A stretch of 64,000 nucleotides of DNA from Polyodon spathula (lineage: Eukaryota > Chordata > Actinopteri > Acipenseriformes > Polyodontidae). Of the stretch, positions 9,886-20,945 are shown in pieces (the stretch's first letter is position 1; each line of letters starts with the position of its first letter). The notes below the pieces were generated by a model. That model had not been told where the DNA came from, did not search any database, and was given only the letters and a program-made list of their open reading frames with translations. The stretch is from NCBI RefSeq assembly GCF_017654505.1, contig NC_054538.1, positions 18,423,912-18,487,911 of the forward strand. Reading direction: 5' to 3'. The translations under genes and the position numbers were made by a program.

Positions 9886-12205
9886 GTAAGTAACAGGACA
9901 TTGAAAATAAATGTGTTTATGTAGCCTTTAGACATATAAAGCATGCAAAAGCTTGCTATGCAAACAAAAAAAAAAAAACAACATAACTGCGTTCTTACAG
10001 ACATAATTGAAACACGGTAATACAAATAAATAAAGGAAATTGGGTTTACAATCACAACAGCAAATAATATCAAAGAAGGAAGTGTTCTCCTAAATCACAT
10101 ACCTACATACTGTGCAATTTATTTTCTCCACAGGATTTGGGCCCCATTGCATGTGTCAGCTGGCACTGGGGTCGATACCGTCTGCATACCTGCTTCTACT
10201 GTACAAATAATTCTATACCTTCACAGCCTAACCGATTTGCACTTTTCCGAACAAAATGATTCTTTGTCTAGCTACAATGGATTATACAGTAGGCTATGTA
10301 CAGTATACTCAGTCCTAGTTATTATATCCTGTGCATTTCTTGCAATTGGTGTCTGTGAGATCCACGTTGTAAAGCATGTGAACAGCATTTCAATGCACAG
10401 AAATGTGTTGATCGCTGAAATATGCCACCTGGTCTAAATGCCAACTCCATACTTTGTTGTATTCACAGTTTCATTAATGTAGCACAAGGACTGCAGACAG
10501 ATCTAATCAATGATGGATAAAAAAAAAGAAAATACTATACTGAAGGTACATGAAGGTGTCTAGATAGATCTAGGTAGGACTGTTTATAATTTATGTATTT
10601 ATTTATTTTTGCGATCCTGCCTTTCAAACACTGTTATAGAGTATTTCATACGTATATTAGTAAATGTTCGGTTTTCTATTTTGGTTGTTTGCCATAGGCA
10701 TATTACAGTTCTGGTTGAAATTGTGGTCCTAAAATTTTGCTGAACTGTAGGTTTCAGTTTTTAAATTAAAACTAATCATTTGACTTTAGCAGTTACAACA
10801 GTAAATCTAGAACATATCTTATGATTATACTACAGAAATATTTTTTGATATTTCTTCATGTCTGCATGAAGAGCAGAGTAATGTCAGGTCCAGAGTCAAA
10901 ACATGAACTGTAAGCCTGCCTGTTACTGTACTGGCTGCTATTGGATTTTAAACACCATTGCATCTGGTTCATCTGCACTCCATTTACCTGCAAATCCTTC
11001 CCTAGCAATAAATCACAACCTGAGACATGCCAACTAAAGCAATACATCACATCCTAAATGACATTATTGATTCAAGCCATTGCATGGTCAGTAGAAAAGG
11101 GATGGAAGATCAGAAGGTTAGAGTAAATTCTATAAATTATGTGACCCTGTTCTTAAGGAAATCCCCACCTCTTCCAATTACAGTTTCTTCTTCTTGACAC
11201 TAATCATCTGGACAAAGGTACATGTTTGTTTGGGTTGTTTAGGTTCATCTTGAACGCTTCCAGGTGCTGTGCAGCGGTGTATTAACACCATCTGTGTGTT
11301 TACTCTTAATGGAAAAGCAAACTGTTTATAATAAATAATAAGCACCAGGGTAGCCTCAAGAGACAGCGTCTTCAAAGTTCATCCAGATGTGCTTCAACAC
11401 TTTTGCTAAGCAAAAAAATACCTTTTTTTTTGGGACTGGAAACCCGCCGTTTAAACCCCATAGCACTGCTGGTATAGGGGGTGGATTGTAATTATTAAAA
11501 ACAGACCTTAATGGACATTCACTTATTTCCACACCACTCACATCCTGACAGTTCTCCACAGTGGAAGAAGAAAGCTAAAACCAGCTGAAAACCAACTTGT
11601 TAAGAGTTAAAACAGGAAGATGTTTTTCACAGTACAATCCATAGCATCTAATTTCAGGGCATTTTAATTAAGAAAAGCTATGGACACAACAAACTATCAA
11701 AGCCCACAGTGAGAAGCCCAATTCTCTACACTGACAGGGCAGCTTTCAGTCTTGTGAGCAGGCCACCCTATACGTCTGCCCATTCATGAAGCCTTAAACT
11801 GCCTTAGCCTTATTAAATACAAGAGTAGCAGCACTATTTTGCCCTGTATAACCTGCGTTTATGTTTCATTTCCTGGTCAACACACACACGCCACACAATG
11901 CCTTCTGTGAAAACGTTTCAACGACAAATGTTTAAAGAAAAAGCTTAACTCGAGACTTGCTTTTTGGAAGGATGCACCTAAAAAAAATCTAAAAGCATTT
12001 ATCTGAGAGATCGCATGCAGCAACATCCACCTGTGTCTCAACTCTCCCTGATTGCAATGCATGGTAAAGGACTAGTGAATACGGTGGTTTGAAAGCCGTA
12101 ACGTTAGAGTTCATCAAACGTATAATAAAGTTACAGAATTAATAAATACATAATGAACACTGGCACAAGAGTTGCACAACACAGATGCCAGTATAAACAA
12201 ACACA
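9886..12205. other. no gene recognised
   Basis: AT-rich single-copy-looking sequence with scattered homopolymers. Several 60-100 codon open frames (for example plus strand 10147-10437, minus strand 10856-11050 and 11356-11559) have no recognisable domains. Confidence 0.5.
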
Positions 12206-12610
12206 ATGTTAAAAGTTTATGAAAAATTGATGAGCTACTACAACCCTAATCAACGTCGAATAAAACCATGTTTTATTCAACCAGCTCACAAGCTTCTGAA
12301 GGATGTAAGGATTTTTGGCCCACAACAAGTTTGTAGTTTGGATAAAGAAACCCTCCCATTAGAGTCTATTCCAGGGTTTGATGCTTACTGTAAATCAGAA
12401 ATGGATGGATATCAGCTATAACAAAAGGAAATGGTAGTGGAATTTTGGAGAAATGCAGAATAACTATTTCCCAATTTAGCAACTAAGGCTAAAATATATT
12501 TGTCAATTGTTACCAATTCTGTGGATGCTGAAAGAAGTGCTTCTTCATATCGACACATTTTCCCAGAGCAACGTCAATCCATGAAAGAAGACCGTCTTGT
12601 GACCAACTGA
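12206..12610 (+). pseudogene. hAT transposase C-terminus (dimerisation domain), two stops
   Basis: A single reading frame of 134 codons runs from 12206 to a terminal TGA at 12608-12610, interrupted only by TAA at 12419-12421 and TAA at 12461-12463. The C-terminal part, EFWRNAE.LFPNLATKAK followed by IYLSIVTNSVDAERSASSYR and RQSMKEDRLV, matches the hAT dimerisation region (W near the start, LAxxYLSIPxxSxxxERxFS, then the RxxLxxxxxxxLxxL-type end). The conserved ERSFS reads ERSAS here. The DDE catalytic core upstream is absent. Because the frame is otherwise intact, it decayed fairly recently or was always a fragment. It cannot encode an active enzyme. Confidence 0.75.
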
Positions 12611-13000
12611 CCATGCTTAAGTTTAACAGCAAAATATAACACACATGAACTGAGAATGGATTTTCTTTTTTTTTTTTTTTTTTTACATTATATTAAAAAA
12701 AAGAAATGAAAACCAATAACAATATATAACAAAAACTTACATATATGATATAATCTATCAAATGCCCAGATTCCAATCAATTGTTATTTCAATTATACTT
12801 TTTAGGCATCAGTGCCAGAAACAGAAAATCCAGAAAAAAGGAAATGTATTTTTTTTTAACAAATAATTTGCGTAAAAGTGTACTGCTAAATTAAAACCTC
12901 TAAATAATGTATTTCTCTGAAATATTGAAAAAAAAAAAACTCATTTTAAAATCCTTTGTACATATTCACAGGGATAAAATATGGCAAACCAAATTATCAT
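12611..13000. other. no gene; poly-T and AT-rich DNA
   Basis: Contains a T run of about 20 bases near 12665-12684 and other A runs. It may be the 3' untranslated end of the hAT relic. Confidence 0.4.
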
Positions 13001-13200
13001 TAAGATATCTCAAATTAGTGTATATATCTCAAAATATTTGAAGATATCTTCAAATATTTAAAGACATCTATAAAACATTTTAAGATCTCTAAAATCTCTA
13101 ACTGTATCTCAAAATGATTTCCAAATATCTTTAAATTGAGCTTTAAGTGAGATATCTAAAACACATTTTTAGGTAACTTTAAATCATTTTAAATCATCAT
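13001..13200. repeat. palindromic AGATATCT-type repeat cluster
   Basis: The motif (a)agatatct(c/t)(a)aaa recurs in both orientations about eight times in 200 bases. It includes a perfect 28-base palindrome at 13032-13059 (half-site aaatatttgaagat followed by its complement). Possible origins are a decayed satellite, a cruciform-forming tract or the core of a MITE. Confidence 0.7.
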
Positions 13201-13825
13201 ACAATTACAATTAAGACAGTGAGCCTTGTAAAAAGATGAATAGATGGGCCAGTTTCAATTTCACTGGGTTTTAGCCTCTGTCATCTCCTCATGGCATATG
13301 GTAATAGATTTTCTGTATAGCAGCCAGAGCAACCAGATCAAAGATAGAAAATGCATGGCCACCTGAAGCTGACAGAAGTCAATTAAAGCGACCGCCGGCA
13401 GATTCTATTAAAAATGCATGTTACATGGTAATGAACCATTTGAAAACAATTCAGCCACATCTACCCTGTCGGAGAATCAGGCAGTTGGGTTTGCCCTTAT
13501 TTAAGTGATTTGACCATTCTTTGATTCATGGAACACTATTCACAGAACATTAACATATTTTGCTGAATGGGCTTTGGGAATCATCATATTGCCAAGGAAT
13601 CGTAATTGGGAATTGTACCTTTAAAGCTGCGCAATCATTTTCAATTTTACACTGAATAGGATTATTTGTTGCCAGTTATTTACTACACTCTATCCTGGTC
13701 TAATGTGATCTCAGCATAGTTGCCAACTTTCCACCAGATCTGCCTGTGAGACTGAGGGAAACTTATATAATTCAGTATTCCTTTATTAATTCCTCGTATT
13801 AAATGATTTTTTTTTTTTTTTGTAT
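13201..13825. other. no gene; candidate conserved non-coding block
   Basis: No coding frame. 13220-13680 has balanced composition with octamer/homeobox-like words (aatgcatg, gattcatgg, ggaatcgtaattggg) and no repeats, and resembles developmental non-coding elements. A poly-T run of 15 lies at 13807-13821, just before the duplicated segment. Confidence 0.35.
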
Positions 13826-14745
13826 TAAAACAACTTGTGCAAATCAGCCTGGCTCTTTTGAAACTTTCTTAGAGAGTAAGTGGTTATCGGTTTGCCCCTA
13901 ACCTCAACCCTGTTACACTAGAATTCATTTTTACTGGCCAGAGCAGTTCCAGTTTATTTCTCTGGAGTTGCTTCATTCCTTCCCTTGTGCATCACTGGTA
14001 TTAAGGTGGTTAAGATGACTCAACACTTTTTAAGCCTCATGCAAGCAAAAGCATGCCGGCCAGATCACAATCCTCATTTTACTCTTTAAGGATTTAATAG
14101 CTACAACTCAGGCACCTTGAGCAAGGTGCTGGGGTTCTGGTTTATACATGAGACTGGCTAAGAAGCACTTTACAACTTCCCCTTCTGCAAAGCTCTGGCA
14201 TGTCCAATACTGTAATATATGTAGCAGCAACAGCAGCCAAAACAGTTTGATAAGAGAGCACTCCAGACTTGAACAACAATTTAAAACCATTTAGTCATGT
14301 TTTATGAAATGACTAAATGAGGAAATTCAGGCATAAATCAAGATAATGAATGGATAACACAAATCCCTTGTAAATAAGGGTCCTTGCTATAATTGCTGCT
14401 CACCAGACTCAGTGTCTTTATGGTAACACAGACAGAGCTATACAGTGGACTGTATTGTATAAAAACTGTACATTTGTTTGGAATAAAGGGCCGGACCAAA
14501 TCAAACCCTGATCACGCTTGTGAAAGAGTGCTTATGCGATGATATCGCTAGTTTCCATATTGCATTTTCTTTATCCCCAGTAGAGTTTCGTTCCACAGTT
14601 GGCTGATCTATAGGAATGCCCATGGCGTACCGTGTGGTAGACACTAGTCACTTCCACAGTAGTTACTTTGTCTACATTGCTGTCCTTTGGCCTTACGAAG
14701 AAACTGGACATAGATTTGTTTTTCTCTCTTTATAGTGCATTTTTT
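13826..14745. repeat. duplicated segment, copy A (920 bp)
   Basis: It aligns base for base with 17394-17943, with scattered substitutions and exactly two gaps. A 51-base block beginning caacactttttaagcc (about 14018-14068) and a 319-base block (14224-14542) are present only here, and 920-51-319=550, the length of copy B. Similarity starts at taaaacaacttgtgc and stops after tagtgcatttttt in both copies. The right end (14590-14745), read on the minus strand, encodes the same hAT-like tail (VDKVTT.EVTSVYHTV) as copy B. Confidence 0.92.
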
Positions 14746-15878
14746 AAAGGTTTCTTGGCTTTGTAGCCTTGTTTTTAATGGTGTATCCTGGACACAGTAT
14801 ACCTTTTAGCTTTTGTCCCTGAGCTATTGCTAGGTTGTCGTGTGATAACTGAACATGCATTGAATGTAGTTTATAAAATCATATACGGCGTTCACAAAGT
14901 TAACCCCGGCCAACATTTTCACCACAACACAGAGTCCATGACTTATATCAAAAATTGGTAAGTTTATGCAATTGGTTACCAAGCCACCTTGTTTCTGTCA
15001 AACACCATTTTCCTTCCAATTTAAGATGCACTTTTAAACCTTTTCTTCTCAAAATTGGCCTGCAACTTAAATTCCTCCTCCTCGATGTAAACAAAGCAAG
15101 CTTTCGCTCAGTACCCGCCTGTGTAGCTATGGACGTGGTGCAGTAGCCCAGAACTGGTGTGGCTGCGTTCTTAAACAGGCATAGGCTCCCCAGGCACGCC
15201 CCCCAATCTATAAAAGGGCTTACAGATGTACATTTTTAAGACTTTAAGTAGTAGCAGGAGCATAGATACAGCATGATGAAGTGGCCAGCAAGTTTCAAGA
15301 GATGAGTATTTCTACAGCAGAAACTAGATATATACCGTATAGTAAACAAACACTGACGAATTGATATTTGAGCGTACTGGTACATATTTGACATGACAGT
15401 GGGACACTGCAGCTTAAAAGTTTTTGTAATGTGGTGATAAATGAGAGCTGCTTTATTGTGTCTCCTCCATTGGTTTTGTAAGCTGAAGGAACATTTGTGA
15501 TAATGTGTTAGTATCAAAGGTAAGCTAAAACAGAGCAATGGAGTGTTAATGTTTTAACCAAAATACTATTTATACTATTTCCTGATGCTATCAACAGATA
15601 TGGTCACAGAGCTGTTGGTGTAACTTTCAGTCCCATTCACCATCTATCATCTGTCCCATGTTTCATTATGAAGAGTCGGCCTACAGAGAACGCTGTCTGC
15701 AGTGTATGAAAACAAAAATAGTCTGGTTTTTACGCTTAATTTGTTAATGTGACAGTTCCTTTCCACACCTGGTTAATCTTTTAATTGTTTGCACTAGTGT
15801 TTCTAAAACAAACCAATGTGGGAGGAATAGCAATTTAACCTTGGTATCTGGATGCTTTCATTGATAATACTGGATTAC
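14746..15878. other. no gene recognised
   Basis: Includes a GC-richer patch at 15120-15220 with a TATA-like ctataaaag near 15210, possibly the edge of an unclassified repeat. A 100-codon minus-strand open frame (15236-15538) has no recognisable motif. Confidence 0.45.
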
Positions 15879-15952
15879 TATATATAATATATATATAGAT
15901 ATATATATATATATATTATTATATTTATTATAATATATATATATATATATAT
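15879..15952. repeat. imperfect (TA)n microsatellite
   Basis: TA-rich tract with interruptions, abutting the deleted Tc1 copy. Confidence 0.95.
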
Positions 15953-16205
15953 GGCAAACCCCACAACTTCCAAGTGAAAAAAATATTCTAGAAATTTGTA
16001 GATAATTTATTAAAAATAAAAACTGAAATAGCTTGGTTGGATAAGTATCCACCCCCCTTGTAATAGCAATCCTAAATTAGCTCAGGTGTAACCAATCGCC
16101 TTCAAAATGACTAAGGAACAAAAAGGTAAATGTCCTTGAGAGGCACAGTCAGAGCCCTTATCTAAATCCAATCTAAAATTTGTGGCACTTGTGGTACAAG
16201 TACTT
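15953..16205 (+). mobile_element. internally deleted Tc1-like element
   Basis: Bases 15953-16112 match the 5' leader of the Tc1 copy at 7790-7900 closely, from ggcaaaccccacaacttcca to aaccaatcgccttcaaaatg. The sequence then jumps to text corresponding to the transposase C-terminus (KVNVLE, then the PSQSP..NPI region, near 16125-16195), with the catalytic Glu region degraded. Everything between, about 800 bases in the parent, is missing. No complete terminal repeats were identified. Internally deleted derivatives like this arise commonly from autonomous Tc1 elements. Confidence 0.7.
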
Positions 16206-17393
16206 TTTGACTGTGGAGATCAAGTTTCATTTTCTTTTTAATTTTCCAAATGAATGGATCAAAATGCATGAGGCATACAAGTTGTTGTTGTCATGGAGCA
16301 GAATCAAATTACTTGGAAAAAAAATAACTAAAAAATATTAGGACCTGAGTGAAGATAATTGAATGATCTGAACAGTGGCTTGCTTAATACCGCCATCTAA
16401 CCAGTTATAATGAAACCTCATTTCCATGCTTTATTGTCGTATACAGTATGTTATGGGTCAATACATCACCCCAGCTGGATTTATATTGTTAATATAGAGG
16501 TATTTAGATCTGCCCCTGTTTAGATCAGTAATAGGTTAGACCCTAAGGTTGTTCTCAACCGCAGTCTATGCTTTGACAAAGCATAACTTTTTAAAAAAGC
16601 TATTTGGAAAATAATGACCAATTACTGTAATGGTTGACATGTTTCAGGAAGCTAAAAAAAATAATAATCATAATTTTATTATGACCTAGAAATTAGCTTA
16701 TAAACCAGACACTATATTAGGAGAAATAAGTACAAAAAATATAAACCATAATTAGCAACAAATGCCATTCTCAACATGGTTTCATGTACTGCAGTTACTG
16801 CATGTATATATTATGGACGAACAAGCCAGGCACCAGGCTGTGTGTAAACAAGGACTCAAATAAATCTATTTTCTTATTACATTTTATATTACTGACTGGT
16901 TTTGATACTGGTAGTGACTGGTAGTTATTTTGGCTTTCCCGTATTTCATCAACAATGCCCTACATCTTTCATCACCAGCATGCACTGTAGCAATCAGGTT
17001 AGAAGCAATGTACTCTTTGGAAAGTCCCTGACAAATTAATTAGTTTTCCTTCTAAACAATTAAGCTGGATACAATATGAAAATTCTTATTGTACAGAAGA
17101 AACTGCAAAACAGTCTCATTTAGTTCCTGTCTATTTGCCGGCAACCATTATTAATAGCCAGTCTTCCCCCCCATGAAAAATCTTGCTACTTAAAGGAACA
17201 TTAGCAAAATGTAGGCCTACCACAGATATAAATGCATGAACATGTCAAAGCACTTTTATAGAATGTTTTAAATTGCTTAAGGGCTGTACATTGATGCAAT
17301 ATGTTTTAAGTCTATAGTAGTAGACTGCTTTAACTGGCAGTGCTGTGTGTGTCGTACTGACTTCTGAGCGCTGTAGGTGAGATGTTTAACATC
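16206..17393. other. no gene recognised
   Basis: AT-rich DNA without convincing frames or repeats. Confidence 0.5.
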
Positions 17394-17943
17394 TAAAACA
17401 ACTTGTGCAAATCAGCCTGTCTCTTTTGAAACTTTCTTAGAGAGTAAGTGGTTATCGGTTTGCCCCTAACCTCAACCCTGTTATGCTAGAATTCATTTCT
17501 ACTGGCCACAGCAGTTCCAGTTTATTTCTCTGGAGTTGCTTCATTCCTTCCCTTGTGCATCACTGGTATTAAGGTGGTTAAGATGACTCCTCATTTTACT
17601 CTTTGAGGATTTAATATCTACAACTCAGGCACCCTGAGCAAGGTGCTGGGGTTCTGGTTTATACATGAGACTGGCTAAGAAGCACTTTACAACTTCCCCT
17701 TCTGCAAAGCTCTGGCGTGTCCAATACTGTAATATGTGTATATCGCTAGTTTCCATATTGCATTTTCTTTATCCCCAGTAGAGTTTCATTCCACAGTTGG
17801 CTGATCTATAGGAATGCCCATGGCATACCGTGTGGTAGACACTAGTCACTTCTGCAGTAGTTACTTTGTCTACATTGCTGTCTTTTGGACTTATGAAGAA
17901 ACTGGACAAAGATTTGTTTTTCTCTCTTTGTAGTGCATTTTTT
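17394..17943. repeat. duplicated segment, copy B (550 bp)
   Basis: Sister of 13826-14745, separated by about 2.6 kb in direct orientation. It lacks the 51-base and 319-base blocks of copy A and carries scattered substitutions, so identity is visibly high. Its right end passes without a break into the rest of the minus-strand hAT-type zinc-finger frame, which copy A lacks. Confidence 0.92.
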
Positions 17944-18205
17944 CTGTGAGACTCACCCATGCCATGCTGTTTTACATCAGCCTCACCCCCATGTGTGATA
18001 GTAAAAGTTCTGTGGTAGACAGTGTATTCTGCTCCTGACACCGACTTAATCCACAAGTATGCTGTTTCCCATTCTTTGTTGTAGCAACATAATCTCTTTT
18101 TTGTTTTTTGGAGGATCCATTTTCTTTAACTGCAATTCCAAATTGACTGTAGCAATTTACTGTACTTCTGTGCAATAAATGCGCGCTTGATTCACGCTTT
18201 CCCAA
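17769..18205 (-). pseudogene. hAT-derived BED-type zinc-finger protein relic
   Basis: On the minus strand, an N-terminal piece (GSSKKQKRDYVATTKNGKQH, start near 18205) is followed after a frameshift around 18060 by a second piece. That piece contains RTFTITHGGEADVKQH, GMGESHRKNA, SLSSFFISPKDSNVDKVTTA and EVTSVYHTVCHGHSYRSANC. This order (short basic head, zinc finger with HGGExDVxxHxxxxxH, then xSFF, then AEVxxVYHxV) is that of BED-finger proteins related to hAT transposases in fish. The finger is damaged: the paired Cys expected before RTF read as Tyr (EYTVYHRTF), though the two His remain. The catalytic domain is absent and the frame ends at the YWG stop near 17770. Strong family resemblance, certain inactivity. 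Confidence 0.65.
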
Positions 18206-19325
18206 GCGAGAGCCAATATTTACGGAGGCTCACTACCATGGAAATGGGGTTAAACAAACCATTTAAACAAGAGGAAGGCATACTAGAACTTGTAGTCTAT
18301 TTACAAAAACTGTGTTAACCTTAATAATGTCGATAATATTAACCATAGTGTTAGATAATAACATATTTGCCTGTTTAAATTTTGAAATGGTTATATTGCG
18401 GGACATTTTGTAGATGTTGTGGGACGTGGGACAACGGGTTCAAATGAAGGATTTGTTCCGCGATTTGAGGGATGGTTGGTCATCCTATAACGACTTGGAA
18501 ACGTAATTCCTGAGAAGTACGGCCAAAACATTGTGAGCAAAACTGCCATGACTTGTCCAGGTAAACACCATGATTTGATTTTCCTTCTTTCAAGGCATTT
18601 AGGGCATTCTTAATGATGCTGCAGTCTGAGCTCAAGAATTCAATGTCTCTTTTGTTTCCAACACTCTTACTTTAAACGTGTTTGACTGGCTTGTGATCAC
18701 TATACCCCAGGGGTGCGCAAAACTGAGGGCAAGCGGGAGCACTGGCCCCTCCAATAATCATCTCCAAAATACTCATTTCTGCTTATCAATGTATTGCGCT
18801 TGCACTTTCTATCACTGGCACAAACTGAACGGATTTCCTCATATTGTACAGTTATGGACGCGTGCGTACTCGCTTTGCACATGTTCCCCCATAATGTGCA
18901 GTTAAGGACTGGCTTGTGTGTCCCCTTAATGTTTGAGTCCAGCTGCAGTACTACAATTAATGGAAAAACTAGACATTTTTTAAACTATGCTAAACTGAAA
19001 ACCTGTAAACTGTTAGCATACTAAAGGGAAAGCACTTGTGAAGCTGAATCAAGAATTTAAATGCAGAGTTCCTGAAATGCAGTAAATTTATTTGTACACC
19101 ACCTTGAGCCTATTTTAACGCTCGGGGATCGGACAATGCAATATCTTGAAGGTCTGTAAAGAACACGACCTGGGACTTCTGGATCCTGATGTATTCGACC
19201 TACTGGTGCTTTTGGCCACACTACCTATTACAGTTGCAACTGCATAAATATGTTTCAGTGTTGGAAAGCTCCACAGCGTATGAACTTTCATTAAAATGAC
19301 CAGTGTAATGCTATTTATTTATATA
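18206..19325. other. no gene; possible hAT element ends
   Basis: Reverse-complemented, 18440-18485 reads ggatgaccaaccatccctc...gtcccacgtcccaca. It resembles the terminal region I associate with such hAT-like units and may be the outer end of the relic at 17769-18205. At 18708, caggggtgcgcaaaact resembles another hAT terminal repeat. Neither end has a confirmed partner. Confidence 0.35.
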
Positions 19326-20861
19326 CAGTGCAGAGAAAAAGTTTGTGAACCCCAATGATAATTATGGAAATTTCATAGTTTTACCATGATAGCCTTCTTG
19401 AATCAAAACAAGTCTTTTCTTAAATATCCAATAGGGTTTATATTAACCAATTCCATGTCTTTTGAAACAAAATGATGTGTGAATTAGACAAACAATGAGT
19501 AATTAAGATTCAGGGTATGTGAAAAAGTAAGTGAACCCCTGGTTTTATCAGCTCATTTAAGGTGATAATTAGAATCAGGTGTTTAAATGATTAGGTAGAT
19601 CTTCAGGGGTGAGTTTGGGAGGCTCCACCCTGTATAAAGATCAGAAATTTTGTGAGTTTGGTCTTCATCATACAGGTGTGTGGAAACACGTCATGCCACG
19701 ATCAAAAGAAATCTCTGAGGACCTCAGACAAACAGTTATTGATGCTCATCAGTCTAGAAAGGGTTACAAAATCATTTCTAAGGATTTGGGGCTCCATCAA
19801 TCCACTGTCAGACAGACAGTCTACAGATGGAGAAAGTTCATGACCACAGTCACTCTACCCAGGAGCGGTCATCCTACCAAACTGGAAAATCATTAAGGAA
19901 GTCACAAAGAACCCCAGAGTAACATCCAAGGATCTGCAGGCCACTCTCGTCTTGGCTAATGTGAGTGTTCATAACTCCACTATCAGAAAAAGACTAAACA
20001 AGAATAGTGTTCATGGATAGCCAAGAGGAAACTACTGCTCTCTAAAAAGAAAATTGCTGCCCATCTGAAGTTCGCCAACGAGCACTAGATGATCCATAAG
20101 ACTTCTGGAACAATATTCTCTGGACAGACGAATGAAAGGTAGAACTTTTTGGCCTCAATGAGAAAAGTTATGTTTGGCGAAAACCAAACACTGCGAAGAA
20201 TCTCATTCCAACCATCAAGCATGGTGGTGGGAGTGTGATGGTTTGGGGTTGCCTTGCTGCCTCAGGACCCAGATGGCTTACTATCATTGACACAACCAAG
20301 AATTCTGCATTGCATCAGAAGATCCTAGAGGAGAATGTCATGCCATCCGTCCATGAGCTGAAGCTGAACCGAAAGTGGGTCATGCAGCAAGACAATGATC
20401 CTAAAGATACAATCAGATCTACAAAAGAATGGCTGCAGAAGAAGAAATTCTGCGTTTTAGAATGGCCTAGTCAAAGTCCGGACCTAAACCCCATGGAAAT
20501 GTTGTGGCAGGACCTGAAGCGAGCTGTCCATGCAAGGAAGCACTCAAATGTCACTGAGTTGAAGCAATTCTGTAAGGAGGAATGGGCCAGAATTCCTCAA
20601 AACCAATGTGAGAGACTGACCAACAGTTACAGGAAACACTTAGTTGACGTCACTGCTGCTCAAGACGGTGCCACCAGTTACTGAATCTAAAGGTTCACAT
20701 ACTTTTTCACACATGGATATTGAATGTTGAATCATTTATGGTTAAATAAACGTTGAAAAAGTATCATGTGTTGTGTCATTTGTTTAATCAGGTTATCTTT
20801 ATCTATTATTAGGATTAAGAGCTAATATCCTAAGGGGTTTACAAACTTTTTTGCGGCACTG
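19326..20861 (+). mobile_element. complete Tc1-like transposon (1,536 bp)
   Basis: TA duplications at 19324-19325 and 20862-20863 flank terminal repeats. The left end reads CAGTGCAGAGAAAAAGTTTG. The right end, reverse-complemented, reads CAGTGCCGCAAAAAAGTTTG. Both continue as t(g/a)aacccc. The transposase runs left to right inside. The element is whole at both ends but its gene is broken, so it could only move if enzyme came from elsewhere. Confidence 0.9.
19693..20683 (+). pseudogene. Tc1-like transposase, multiply disrupted
   Basis: The start ATG at 19693 opens MPRSKEISEDLRQ, the usual N-terminus. The first HTH (SEDLRQTVIDAHQSRKGYKI) and the start of the linker (RSGHPTKL) are intact up to TAA at 19894-19896. 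The frame then shifts. EVTKNPRVTSKDLQATL and NVSVHNSTIRKRLNKN follow to a TAG near 20019. Another frame carries KRKLLLSKKKIAAHLKFANEH, and the last frame runs from DFWNNILWTDE with a TGA at 20133. First Asp is at 20127-20129, second Asp (QQDNDPK) at 20391-20393, Glu (NPMEMLW) at 20496-20498. The last two are 34 residues apart, the DD34E spacing of Tc1. The final 149 codons (20235-20684) are uninterrupted. All three catalytic residues survive but the protein is split into at least four pieces. Confidence 0.88.
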
Positions 20862-20879
20862 TAACCATATCAACACATG

Positions 20880-20883
<4 letters not shown>

Positions 20884-20942
<59 letters not shown>
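20884..20942. repeat. (CA)n microsatellite
   Basis: About 29 CA units, about 20 bases beyond the right end of the Tc1 element. Confidence 0.97.
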
Positions 20943-20945
<3 letters not shown>

